Positions 44,099 through 56,105 of a stretch of DNA of 64,000 bases are shown here, piece after piece. Location: positions 70,122-134,121 of the forward strand of contig QKWP01000869.1 in assembly GCA_003550325.1 (NCBI GenBank), read 5' to 3'. The stretch comes from Gigaspora rosea. Taxonomy: Eukaryota > Glomeromycota > Glomeromycetes > Diversisporales > Gigasporaceae. The stretch's first letter is position 1. Each line of letters begins with the position of its first letter. The notes beneath the pieces are model-generated. The model worked only from the letters and a program-made list of their open reading frames with translations, made no database searches and was not told the DNA's origin. A program made the translations under genes and the position numbers.

Positions 44099-45080
44099 CT
44101 ATAATCTACCAAATACTAACTTTAACTATAAAATACTTATTTATTTATTAAATACTAACTATAATTTATTAAATACTAATACTAACTCTAATCTATTAAA
44201 TATTCTATTTAATGCTATTGTTACAGTAGGGAGGCCTTCTTTACTCCTTCGGAGCATAGGGAACATTCTCAAATTTCGGAAAAGCTCGGGTTGATCATGA
44301 GATAGCAGGCCGATCAGCAGCTTGGCACATAACGTAGATTATTATTGAACTAAACATGAAAATCAGGAATCGAATATTCACAGAATATTCGCGAAAGCTA
44401 GTATTTAGTATATGAAATACACTAAACGCTAAGTGCTATTAATCTTTTTTATTGGTTTTTTTTCTTATTTAGCACTAACTTTTTTTTCCTTTCTTTATAA
44501 AGCTAGTTTTTACCAGAACAACAGAAATGCAATCGGCATTATTCTAAATTGACAAGATTCATTAGGCGACTTGCAAGGAACTTATGATAAGTATTTTTTT
44601 TATTTTTTTGAGTTTTATTTTTCTTTCAGTTGTATTAATTTTTTTAGACTTTTTAGTGATCAAGGCTGCATTATGTAGCGATCAAAACCTGTGATCAAGA
44701 CTTGCATTCAAAAGACCTGTAGCGATCAAGCGACCTTTCCTATATGCCTCTTAAAAAAACATTTGATATAAAATCACGAGAACTAATAGTAAAGGTTTGC
44801 CAAAAAAAGAACTAAATGTTTGTAGAGATTGTCAGCAAGTTTGCTGAAAAGAACCTTGCTATGGAGCAGGTCGTAGTTGAAGTGCGATCAGACGTTAGAG
44901 GAGTATCCAACTAGTTTAGAGACAAAAAATCACAATGGAACAAATTGAACGCCCCGACATGTTAATCGACTTCTTACTATGTAGGTTGTTTAATAATAAA
45001 TTTCTTTACGCGTTTTTATAACTACAAATCGTAAGACTTGCTCTTTTCTCAAGATATTGATCAAGAGATAACCTAGGCAT
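44099..45080. other. Region without recognised gene
   Basis: 44220-44400 is more G+C-balanced (CTCCTTCGGAGCATAGG and similar) but lacks a frame. 44680-44760 repeats GTAGCGATCAAG(A/C)CC-like words. It may be relics of mobile DNA. Confidence 0.4.
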
Positions 45081-45345
45081 ACCAAATAATTGATCGTAGA
45101 GGACTCAATTAATTGATTGGTAGCGCATTGGTATGTTAATTGCTTGGATTTTAAGTGCGGTTAAATGTTAATTATATTTATTTCAATCCATTAAAGAATT
45201 TTTTTCCTTTAATGAATAAATGTTGAAGTGACAGCAACTGAAACCCGAATAATCGATCGTAGAGGACTTAATTAATTGATTGGTAGCGCATTGGTTATAT
45301 GAATCACTTGGATTTTAAGTGCGGTTAAACGTTGTCAACCTAGAT
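45081..45345 (+). repeat. Two tRNA-like repeats in tandem
   Basis: Two copies about 165 bp apart share GATCGTAGAGGACT, AATTAATTGATTGGTAGCGC (A-box/D-arm-like), ATTGG, CTTGGATTTTAAGTGCGGTT and AAAYGTT. The first continues into TTTATTTCAATCCATTAAAG and a CCTTTAATGAATAAA hairpin. The T-arm is too degenerate for a functional tRNA, and the pair looks tRNA-derived (a second SINE type). Confidence 0.6.
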
Positions 45346-46160
45346 TTCTACCTCTTTAGAGAAATGCTAGAGACAGAGCGACTAATGCAGGGAGGCACTT
45401 TATGTAATTCACACTAATTACTGTGGTATGCAAGAGTCGGAAAGGATACTTTTATTTGGGCAGTATTTTGTAAAGAGGCTTGGGGATTTGCAATTACGAA
45501 AGAGGCCACAATTAATAGTATATGAGGATACTAAGAATTGTATCAAATGTATTTCAGTGAAGACACACTACTTCACTTATTCTTTATTCAATAAACCAGA
45601 GATTATTCACTCTGCTTTTAGCAAAGGAAAAACCTTGAGTATTTATACATGTTTGTCTAATATAAATAATTACAATAAGAAATAAAGAGATCTATAGAAT
45701 CAATAGATTTGATATATGCTAATGCTGAATATAATGAATATAATAAATATAATAAAGATAATAAATATGTTACATATATCCTAAATATCAGCTATATTAG
45801 ATATATTAATTATATCTGTCAAAACTGTTATGTCCAAAATGTCTAATATGTCTAAAATGTCAGACATATCTGTGATTAACTGAAATGTCTAGGATTACTC
45901 GAAATGTCCGATACTTCAGTGTCACGGGCAGCGCAGTATTGATCGACCAATAAGATTTGGGCGCAGTAGGACGTTTTGTAAAGACCAATCAATCATTCAG
46001 TTTTAACTAGAATAAGCTAGAACGGTCCAATCGAGATGATTTGGTACTATTCGAAATCTCTCATCGAGACGGTCACGATGGTGGTAGTTTCATTAAAATT
46101 AGATCATGGGGTCAAGAGTTATCGTCATTGTACGTTTTATACGTTTTTACAGGTCTAACA
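45346..46160. other. Region without recognised gene
   Basis: Contains an 85-codon plus-strand frame (45428-45685) with no motif that I recognise. It also has AATATAATAAATATAATAAA (45730-45770) and ATGTCTAAAATGTCNGA-type (45830-45910) simple repeats. Confidence 0.35.
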
Positions 46161-46215
46161 ACATTAATTAAATTTATTTCGATCCATTAAAGAATTTTTT
46201 TCCTTTAACGAATAA
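46161..46215 (+). repeat. Third copy of the tRNA-like repeat tail
   Basis: ATTAAATTTATTTCGATCCA, then AAGAATTTTTTTCCTTTAAC and GAATAAA match 45175-45227. The tRNA-like head is absent. Confidence 0.65.
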
Positions 46216-46925
46216 AAGATTTTTTTAAAATTAAACATTCTTGTTTTCTTTTTATGAATTAATATAATTATGTAAATGCAATATATTTGTAGTACTGCAT
46301 AATAAAATTTATTAATATGACAATATGCAACAATAGTTTAATATGAAAATTATTTATGTTAAACCCGTCATTTAACGATGGGTCTAGTATCTAATTTTTG
46401 CTATGATTGTAAAACAGCAATTTATTGTAGTAATGTATTTGGATATGATCAATGTTATAAAAATATGAAGAACTTTTTTAGTGTTAGGTTACAATTACAT
46501 TAAAATATATATGTACTTAGAACGTTTTAAATTCGAAATACATATTATAACAATTTATTAATTGATCACAATTATTTTTGTATAACAATTATGATTAACA
46601 GTAATTGTAATTAATTTCAATCATGCCAAAACAGCTAGTATGATACTAACCAAATAAAGAAAATAAAATGAAAAATTTCTGCGCATAACAATAGATATCT
46701 TTATCTATTAATTTGAATCAGATAGATTTGTATTGTAAATAATAAAAAAATAACTTATGCATGAATATAGCAATTAGTGTATTGTTAAATTTTTTTTAAT
46801 TTGAATTTAAAATAAATATTTAAATATATAATTTTATAAAAAAATTTTACAAAATTTAATAATTTTTTAATACATACTGTATTTACAAATTTTTAATTAC
46901 AAAATTTTTAAACCAAAATTTGAAA
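46216..46925. other. AT-rich upstream region
   Basis: No gene. Probable 5' flank of the pseudogene at 46926, which starts after an A/T-rich stretch with no visible core promoter. Confidence 0.4.
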
Positions 46926-49900
46926 ATGTCTCAAAATAATATTCAACAAAATTGTTCAGTTTGTTTAAAAATTATTATTATACTTAGTAGAGGTGTTACA
47001 AATAATCTTAAATTTAAAATTGATAATTGCCCTGATAAAAGATATTATAAAAATCTTAGAGTTGGAGTTGATAAATTATGCCATGAGTGTTATATGAAAA
47101 TTGTAGATTCTTATCGACGTAAAATGTCTACAATAAATAGAAATATTGAATTGGATGATTTAATAGAACTAGATTTAATAGAAGATGATAATTTAGCTGA
47201 AGATAATACTTTAACAAATTTAATAGAAATTAATAATTTAATTGAAATTAGTGAACCTAATATTTCAACAAATTTAATGGAAACTGATAATATAATTGAA
47301 ACTAGTGAATCTAATATTTTACTAAATTTAATGGAAATTAATAATTTAATTGAATCTACAACTTTTACAAATTTAACAGAAACCAATAATTTAGTAAATC
47401 TAATAGAATTAATTGAAACACAAAAAAATGAATTAATTGAAAATAATTTAATTGAAATTAATCAACAATTTACAAATATTAATATTAATATAAGTAATAA
47501 TAATAATATAATTTCAATAGATAAAGAAAATTTTAATCAATTAATTAAATTAATTATTCAAAAAGATTTAGAAATAAAAACTTTAACTGAGCAAATCAAT
47601 AAAAATAATTTAGGTAATTATTATATTTTAATTATTATCTTTTAATTTGTAATTTAATTATAATTATTTTAAATATTAATTTATATTTTTTTAAAGTTCA
47701 AAAGTATTCATTTTCTCAACAAATGGAATTATTAACAACTGTTTTATTAAAATATCAAAAAGATAATGCTAAATATATATTAGATCCTGAACAATTCCAA
47801 CAAATGGTTGAATCAAATGAGCCAAAGTTAAAAGGATTTTTTAATGAAATGATTAATGCATTAATTCTAAAAAAAAGACTTGAAAAAAATAAAGAAAAAG
47901 CAAAAAAACAAGTAGTTGGATATTGCTATCTTTTAGTTGGAATAAGGAACAAGTTTGCAATAATTTTAAATTAGATTTAGGACTTTATTTACAATTATCA
48001 GGAATGACTAATTCAGGAATTAATACATTATAAAATACTGGTCTTAGTCATACAAAGACCATTAAAAGATATAAAAAGATATTGCAAAAGCTCATCCAAT
48101 AAAACTTAATGAATATTTTAGTTTAAATGTAAGTTATTTTAATTTTTTTAATTTTAAATTTTAGATATATATTAATTAAAATTATAATTTTATTTAGCCA
48201 AATATTTTTTATTGTTTTAATATTGATGATTTTCATGATATTCATGGAATTCGTAGACCAGATACAACAACACTTAGTTCTGTAAATCATATGGCAACAT
48301 GTGTAGCAAAGCCAATTATTGATACATCTGCAGCTTTAGCAATTGTAAATAATAATTGCCCAATTTTTAATCCAGAGAATTTTAGTGAGTTGCTTATTAT
48401 AGAATATTTATATTCTAGAATTAGTGGTGCTTTTTATATAAGTTATAATTTACAAAAATTTAATTGGATAAATGATCAAATTCATTTTGAAGATCAAAAT
48501 CAAATTGAATTACTTACAATACATATGTATGATGATGCTATAAATAAACGTAAAGAAGAAAGATCTATGAAAAATCTTAAAATAATTAATGTGCAAAAAC
48601 AAAATTTAAAATCATTAGAAGATTATTTAAATGCTTTAAAAATGATTACTTCAATAGAATCATTACAACAATATCTTCAAAATTATACTTTACCAGTAAT
48701 TGCTAATTGGCCTGGACAATATTTTATTCGAAAAATTTTGACACATTATTATAAAAAAGTTTCTACAATGACATATAACGCTATTATAATTCCTGAAAAT
48801 GTTAGTAATTTTATTCCAATTATTTGTCCTCTTCATATTCTTTAAATTTTCGTGAACAAGTTATTCTTGTTCATTATTTATTTTTTGAAAAAATTTTTTA
48901 TTATTTATTTGGTGACAAAAAAATATTTGCAAAAAAACCTAAACCTTGGAGAATTAATTTATTACTTGAATTAATTCATAATGGTTGGAAAAAAATATCT
49001 CAAAAAATTTTATTAAAATTTGGAAATAATTGTAAAGATATAGAATATAGAATGATAATAGATCTTTTGGATAATTTAGTGCCTGCAACTTTGGACATAT
49101 ATGCAATTCTTTTTAGATCTGGACATTTTAATCAATATTTTGACGCTTTATTTCGATTATGGACATTTGCATTATGATGGAAAAGAAAAAATTATAATAA
49201 GGCACCATTAGCTTTTATATCAGATTATCTTTATTGGCAACAAATTAATCATCCTTTAGCAAATGTTATATCACGATCTTTAGTTAATTTTAATGATTAT
49301 TTTGTTGAAAATTTTCATAGTCGATTACGAGCAAATATTAATAATAGCTATACTGCAGATAATATTATTGAACAATTTTATATAATTAGATATACATAAT
49401 AATCAATTATTTAATACTTTTCGTACTGAAAAAGTATATCCATATAAGCAAAATCAATTAGATTATTTGACAAAAAAAAGTAGTTTATTTTTATTAGAAC
49501 ATTTTCAAAAAATTTTTCAAAATATTGGAAAAGTAAAATAATTCCAACAATTCCAAACAAAGACAGAGAAAAAAATAAATTTTTCATGGCAACATTAGAT
49601 GAAATTCTTGAACTTAAATGTTTGCCAACTGGTTATCATACAGCACATTTACCATCATTTAATGCTTGTGATCATTGTAATATTCCAATTAAATTTTCAA
49701 CTGGCAAAACATATATTTGTGGACATTCTTTTCATGATGATTGTTATAATAAATACAATGCTTGTAAACATTGTTTAGAATATTATAAAAAAGGAATTTA
49801 TAAACAAATTAAATTATTTAAAAAAGGATTAGAAAAAATTGGGGATGACAAAGATATTTTAGATGATCATGATATAAATGATGATGATGATAACAATTTA

Positions 49901-49984
49901 GATGAAGAAAATAATAATGAAATAAATGAAAATATAGAAAATGAGCTTCAAATAGCTATTGATTTTATTGATCAATGGATATAA
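46926..49984 (+). pseudogene. Decayed multi-exon gene with C-terminal RING-like cluster
   Basis: I do not recognise the family by name. Its make-up (Cys clusters at both ends, long body, many lesions) suggests a multicopy, possibly transposon-derived gene. Exon 1 (46926-47611) has an N-terminal Cys pair set (NCSVCLKIIII, then LCHECYMK) and a long Asn/Ile/Glu repeat of LIEINNLIE type. Intron 47612-47696. Exon 2 has YILDPEQFQQMVESNEPKLK. Exon 3 (about 48196 on) has FNIDDFHDIHGIRRPDTTTL and MATCVAKPIID. Later LWTFAL, then FVENFHSRLRANINNSYTAD. The end (49586-49984) reads CDHCNIPIKF, ICGHSFHDDCYNKY, CKHCLEYY: a RING-like C/H pattern, then an acidic tail. Frame breaks or stops lie near 47950, 48031, 48103, 48838, 49176 and 49398. 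An alternative is several short genes, which I think less likely. Confidence 0.6.
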
Positions 49985-52734
49985 TTATATGCTATAATAA
50001 ATTATTATTTATATTTGATTTTTAAATTTTATTTTAATAAATTTTTATATAACTACAAATAATTATAAAAAATATTTCAAGTATTTAATTATATTTAATT
50101 AATAATAATTTCTTTTTTAACTATAAATTGTTTATAAAACTAATTATAAAACTATATATAATAATATTTATAAATTATTTATAAATTATTATTGTATATT
50201 CAATCAATTATACTAATTTGCAAGAATAATAAATAAATACTCGATATTCCATACACTTTGAATCTTCATACAAAATTTAATAATACATAAACTACATAAA
50301 TATACAACTAGGCTAATGCGTAACATTATATGTCCGGAGCTTATCATATGATGTTCATCATATTACACAAACGCGTTAATATGCATATGTTGGTAACATT
50401 AAAAGCACAAATATAGACACACATGGGGACAGACAAAAAATTTTCAAATTCCATTTCTGATAAGATTTACATCATATATATGCAAGTATATCAAAAAAGT
50501 AAAATTTGTCAAGATTTTTACAATTGAAGCACATCAGGAAAGTAATTTTTGTATCACTTCGCATAGAAACTTAGGGTCTGTCGCTACGCTCCAGCCAATA
50601 ACAATAAATAACAATATAAAAATAATTCTATCTAAGCTTAGCCAATAATGAATTATTAACTTCATGACTACAATGATCACTTTTAGATCTTTAAAATTAA
50701 TGAATTTGCATTATTGAGCATTCTAAAAAAATACTATCTGAATTAAACAAAAAAAGGATTAACCTAATTAATATCAATCATCAAATTTAATAAAAACATG
50801 CCCTTTATACATACCCACCTCGCCAATCTAAAATTTCACTATTAATACTATCACAACTACCACTCACATCCCTATCAACCATAAAATTTAACCTTACAAA
50901 AAAAATTTTTCTCAAAACTTACCCTAATATACGATTACAAAGTCGTCCATCTGATTACAGGATTATATATTAATAATACAATCATGCATTTGTACAGTAC
51001 AAAAAACTCTGCAGATCATAATATCATGTGAAAATCGAGAGATTTTATAGATTTTAAGAATTAAGCCGATTTCCCCACAAGTTCCCTTTAATAGTAAATG
51101 TCTGTGTAATAAATCCAGAGGTCTAAGTTCGTCTAATAGGATTTATTAAAAAAATAAGAGAATAAATAAGTTAAAATTTTGATTTGATCAAATAATGAAA
51201 GTACGGAAGGACAACAGGTTTTAGGATTAGGCTTGTGATTTAGATTGGGTAGTTAGAAATCATTTTTAATTTAGAAATGTTAGTGTTTTAGAGCTATGTT
51301 TATAAAGATGGGTTGTAAAAATAGAGGGTTTTGTAAACAACATTTTAAGTTATTGCTGACTTTTGAAAATTTTCGATTTTTTTTGAAATTTTATGTTACA
51401 GCGATCTTATAACTCGATTGGTAAACTAAGAGCAGAGTAGTCTAACTGTAGAGGAAATTAGGGAACCGATTTCAAAGAAATTTAAACATAACTAATTAAA
51501 AATATAAAGTAAAAGACAATTCGATTCTAGCTATCATAATTAAAAAAATCACTGGGTCACATTTTTGCAAAGCGTTATAATCGGCAGTAATCGATTAAAA
51601 TCATTGGATTTTAATCGATTACAATCTGGTTCCAAAATTTCCCAATGAAGTCGAGACACTATGTGATTTTAGGGGGCTGAATTTCAAAATAACGTCTCTA
51701 AGCGTTATTTCGTGCTTATACTAGCCCAAAGAAATAGCACGATGACCAAGACCAAGAATTTATTGCATTTTCTACAAACTCTTCCCACGTATGAAGACAA
51801 ACTTAGGGATTTCTTTTTATTGCTCTAAAATCCTTTTATTGAAAAATACAGTTTATAATTATTTTTGTTTTTCACGACTTAAACATAGTACCTCAACTGA
51901 TTTACCTCAACCGATAGGATTATAACAACCTCAGTATTTTTTTTGACCTTACTAGGTATGTTTTCTTACGATTTCAAAATGAAATCAGAAGTAAAACTAA
52001 AACTATTTCTGGCCCACAAAGAAGTAACTTAAATTCGTATTGAAAACAGGTTATTCTAACTGATAGGATTATAAACACCAAGAGTTCATCAATACTTCCA
52101 ATTTTCATAACTACAACGAACCGTTTTCTTATCACATAATTTTCAAAAATCATCCTATTTCTCTTGTGCTGTTAAAGGATTGATTAAGCGAAAGGAAAGT
52201 AGTTAGTAAACTGAAAAAAAACAAACAAACTAAAAAAAAAAAACAACTCGCAATCAAACAAGCCTGAAGTAAAACGAGTCTGAAATAAAATATCTTTAAA
52301 GTAAATAAGAAAACTCTTCAAATTACTTGCGGATCTAGAACGGATCTAGAAAAAAAAGAACAGGTAAAATATCACTAAACTTCTACTTTACGGAGTATAT
52401 GATATTTATTACTCATAGTAAACCCAACCTTTACGGCATGATACAAATGACGCAGCTTGATTTCCATGTAGAGACGTTCGTTATGAAGCTATCTATTCAA
52501 TAAAATATTGCACCAATACTTTGATTTTCATTAGTTTGCTTATATGTAAAGTTTCAGGTTTTTACAGTACTTCGCTATATAAATACTTGTATAATGTAGA
52601 TCCCTTAGGGAGCTGACTTTTATCACCTGATTTTTGAGTGGGTGGGGTAGCCAAAGTATCAGGTGTAATTCTGGCCGGAATTACCAAAATCTGGCCAAAA
52701 TTATAAAAAATTTTTTAATTAAACTTATAAATTT
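49985..52734. other. Long AT-rich region without recognised gene
   Basis: No supported coding sequence. A perfect hairpin, TAATCGATTAAAATC against its complement, is at about 51592-51626. A two-copy CGGATCTAGAA is near 52330. Words at 50320-50345 (TATGTCCGGAGC) resemble 33255-33275 inverted, so old repeats are probably present. Confidence 0.45.
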
Positions 52735-53075
52735 ATATGTAAATTTAATGTTAAAAATAACTTTTGACCTACTAGACCAATTTGGATGATTTAACTACCA
52801 AAATGATCATTGCAAATAGAGGATTCTAGCAAGCCTAAAATTATTAAAATCCAATTACTAGATCATAAGATCGATATTGATTTGTATTATTATAAATATT
52901 ATAATATTTTAATAAATACTATATAATATTATATAAATCTAGATTGATTTTAGGATCCTTTAATAGGATTTTGGTAATTTTGAACTTGCTAGAATCCTCT
53001 CTTTGAGAGGATTATTTTGGTAGTTAAATCATTTAAAATGGTCTAGTAGAACAAAAGTTATATAATATAAATTTT
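52735..53075. repeat. Foldback element, family F3-like
   Basis: Arms of about 120 bp pair: AACTTTTGACCTACTAGACC and TTAACTACCAAAATGATC at the left, with complements at the right (GGTCTAGTAGAACAAAAGTT). The centre is AT-rich. The layout resembles 43376 (TACCAAAAT, then a GAGGATTC.A module, then AAATTATTAAAATC). Confidence 0.75.
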
Positions 53076-53104
53076 TTTATTAATTGATAATCCATCTGTC
53101 AACT

Positions 53105-53720
53105 GGAGAATGGTGAAATGTGGCGTTCTTCCATATAAATTTTTTTACTTACTAAGTTAACGATACATGTCCACTAATTGAAAGTTGTAGAGCTCGTTGA
53201 GACGCATTTAACAGTAGTTAGATCATCCAAATCAGCCCAGTGGATGGCGAGATATCATCAAAAATGATTAGCTGACTATATAAAATTCTGTGATACAGAT
53301 TACATATGAAAATTACTATAGGCGAAATGTGGCGTGCCTCCATCTAAATGTTTTTTTCTTACTAAGTTAATGGCACATGTCCACTAATTGTAAGTTGTAG
53401 AGCTCATCGAGACGCATCTAATGGTGGTTAGATCATTCAAATCGGTCCAGTGAATAGTGAGATATCATCGAAAAATGATTGGATGACTATATAAAATCTC
53501 TATATAAACAATGTTTGTTTACATAGAGATTTTATACAGTGAGCCAATCGTTTTTCGACGATATTTTGCCATCCACTGGGCTGATTTGGATGATCTAACC
53601 ACCGTTAGATGCGTTTTGACGAGCCTACAACTTTCAATTAGTGGACATGTGCCGTTAACTTAGTAAGAAAAACCATTTAAATAGAGGCATGCCACATTTT
53701 GCCTATAGTAATTTTTATAT
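53105..53720. repeat. Three-armed foldback repeat
   Basis: One unit of about 200 bp (GAAATGTGGCG, TACTAAGTTAA, CATGTCCACTAATTG, GTTGTAGAGCTC) occurs twice in direct order (53105-53290 and 53330-53515) and once inverted (53520-53720). The direct/inverted pair meets at TATATAAACAATGTTTGTTTACATA. This is a MITE that gained a tandem arm. Confidence 0.8.
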
Positions 53721-53740
53721 GTAATATGCGTCAATCAAAT

Positions 53741-54003
53741 TCTAAGATCAGGTGTAATGTTACATATTTGAAAAAGTCAAAACAAATGTTCGTTTTGCCA
53801 AAAATTGCTTCTAAATCAAAATTTCATATATAAACTACTTTTCAGTTTCTAACAAAAAAAATTTCTTGCTAAATTTTAATGTAACTAAAGCCCTCTCTAA
53901 CCCAAAAGCTTTACACCAAGCCTCACTCTAACCCTATCCTTAATTGCACGAGGTTATTTTTATAAAAAATTTGGTTTAATAGTCACGTTATACCTGATCT
54001 TAG
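53741..54003. mobile_element. MITE with AAGATCAGG termini
   Basis: CTAAGATCAGGTGTAATGTT at the left and its near-complement ACGTTATACCTGATCTTAG at the right. The interior (CAAAACAAATGTTCG, TCTAACAAAAAAAATTTCT) matches 32980-33090. Probable TA duplication, but the palindromic ends make it ambiguous. Confidence 0.65.
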
Positions 54004-54139
54004 TATTTACAGTTATAAAATTTATTCTGTAACCTACAGTTACAAATCAATTAATTCTTAAATATATTGTTTCGTAAAATAAATCAAATATTAAGAATTT
54101 TAAGAGTAAGTTAAAAAAATGATTAAAATCTAGGCAAAT

Positions 54140-55140
54140 TCACATACTCAACTCTTTCTGACGATCACTTGAACCAAATTACCAACAGAAGAAAAACAAT
54201 AAACTTTTTGTTGGAAAGTTGCCTATACTTAATGTATAGTAGGATAATACAGGAAAACAGTTTTTATAAAGGTCAACTAACTTTCTGGGAGCTCCTTTAT
54301 ATATTCAACATGCAAGCCAAAAGTGTACTTTTATAAGATAACTAGCAGAAAGTGGAGCCCTTGTTCAAGAAATTTTGGTAGAAATTAAAGTTTTCTTTTG
54401 TCAACGAAGTTTTCTGTGGAAAAGCAAAGAGAAACAACAAAAAATTGAGTTTTTTTAACTACACCCTTTTTTTTAAATTTCTTTCGAGTATTGTCTTACT
54501 TCTCTTTAGATTTTTTCAAAATTTTCGCCAAAAAGTGAGAATCCTAGCTTACCTCCCCCAAAAGATCAGCAGTGTTTACTCCTTTTAAATTGGGGCGATC
54601 TGAGTTGGGACTGTTGCTGTTACAAGTGAATTTGGTCGCACATACAAATAAACAATGAATGATATAGTTGGATCTGAAGGCACGTGAAAAATTTCTTATC
54701 TTTTTTTTAGTTTTGTCTTTTTCTCATATGCTTGTACATATAATACATCGATAGACATTATTAGTCTTGTGGTATTATATAATTTTTATCATTTATGCTA
54801 GACATATTAGTATTTATAGTTTCTATTCTTTCTCCACTTTTTTTTGGTTTTTATTTTTTTTATTTTTTTTGTTTGGTTGTATTTTTGATTGGTTTTTTGG
54901 TTAGTCATTTAGGTATTGTCCCCTTTAGTCTTTTCCCCTTTTTTATTCTTCTTTAAGAGAAGTTTTTAGATAGAATTGATCCTGTGATTGGTTTCTGAAG
55001 CCAGATGGTGCTATACTTTTTGTCGATAAGAAAGAACGTTGCTTGAGTATGAGCAAACCATTTCAGTGCAGTAGCCAAAGTTGGGCACCAATTTGGGCAG
55101 CCGGCTTAGTTCGATCATTACTGTTAGTATATAAAATTAT
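54140..55140 (+). repeat. Long non-coding retroposon family F2, copy 3
   Basis: Starts CTCTTTCTGACGATCACTTG, then GAAGAAAAACAATAAACTTT and CATGCAAGCCAAAAGTGTAC, a T-rich middle, and TTGGGCACCAATTTGGGCAG near the end. Follows copy 2 over most of its length with many indels. Confidence 0.65.
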
Positions 55141-55822
55141 GTCAGATAGTTACAAAGTTTAAAAAAAAAAATTTAAAATGAAGAAAATTTTGCATTTTTA
55201 TAAAAATAAATTATAGATACTTAACTATAGATAAATATTTTGAATACTAGCAAATATATTTATTTGCAATTTAAATATTTTTCTCATAAAAGTTGGCAAT
55301 ACTTGTAGTTTTTTCTTTCCATAAAGGATCAAAATCTTTATATTACTGATTAAAAAAGACTTTAATTAAAAAATAATAATTTCTATATAGAAAACAAAAT
55401 AAATAAAATGCCTTGATCTTGATATTTGTTTGTTTTGTCAAAATTCACTACTAAACATTTTATATTCCTGATTATACTAAATAACTATAACTATTAGAGG
55501 TTAAAAATTTTACTTTGCTACTTGATTAATATAGCTAGACTTAGTATATTCATTATTTTTTGTATTTATTTATGTTTTTATATCTATTTTTCATAGCAAT
55601 TCATATAAAGGCTTCAAAAATTCATTGATCTGTTTCTTACTTTAAAAGTATTTACTATGTACTAAACAAGCATATATATTTAGAATTAAAAGATTGTTGT
55701 TTGGAATATGAACATTCTGTGAAGAGATATCAAAAGATCTAAAAAATATTGAAGTTAAAGAAAGTGAGTAATGCAAGATTAATATATTTATTTATTTTTT
55801 TTATGTTAACAATAGTATCCAA
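55141..55822. other. AT-rich region, no gene
   Basis: No supported frame or repeat boundary. Confidence 0.4.
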
Positions 55823-56105
55823 GTAAGATTGTGGTAATTTAGAGAAGTTAGTAAGTTGTCACCCAGGACCCCGAAATATACATAGATAGGTCAGGTTAAT
55901 TATAGGGTTACTAAAAAAAGGAAATATCTGCAGAAAAAACTTTGAAAATAAGCAAAAAATTACTATAAATAGAAAAGATCTGCATAAAAAACTTCAAAAA
56001 TAAGCAAACTCATACCTGACCTATCTATGTATATTTCGGGGTCCTTGTCACCCCAAGCAGCAGGTTTAGAGTTCAAATTCCACTAGTGACTAATACTGTC
56101 TAAAA
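55823..56105 (+). repeat. SINE-like family F1, copy E (head only), split by a MITE
   Basis: GATTGTGGTAATTTAGAGAA, then GTTAGTAAGTTGTCACCC, an insertion, and CACCCCAAGCAGCAGGTTTA with GAGTTCAAATTCCACTAGTG. The body of the family is missing after about 56100. Confidence 0.75.
55865..56045. mobile_element. 181-bp MITE inside the SINE head
   Basis: Perfect-looking 31-bp termini starting AGGACCCCGAAATATACATA. TGTCACCC flanks both ends, preceded by T on both, so the duplication is 8 or 9 bp (hAT or Mutator-like). Internal CTGCAGAAAAAACTTTGAAA and CTGCATAAAAAACTTCAAAA are repeated. Confidence 0.88.

Noticed and set aside
51395-51480. tRNA-like segment (TTATAACTCGATTGGTAAAC)
   Set aside because: A D-arm-like word alone. 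No T-arm with GGTTCRANNCC and no closing acceptor stem could be found.
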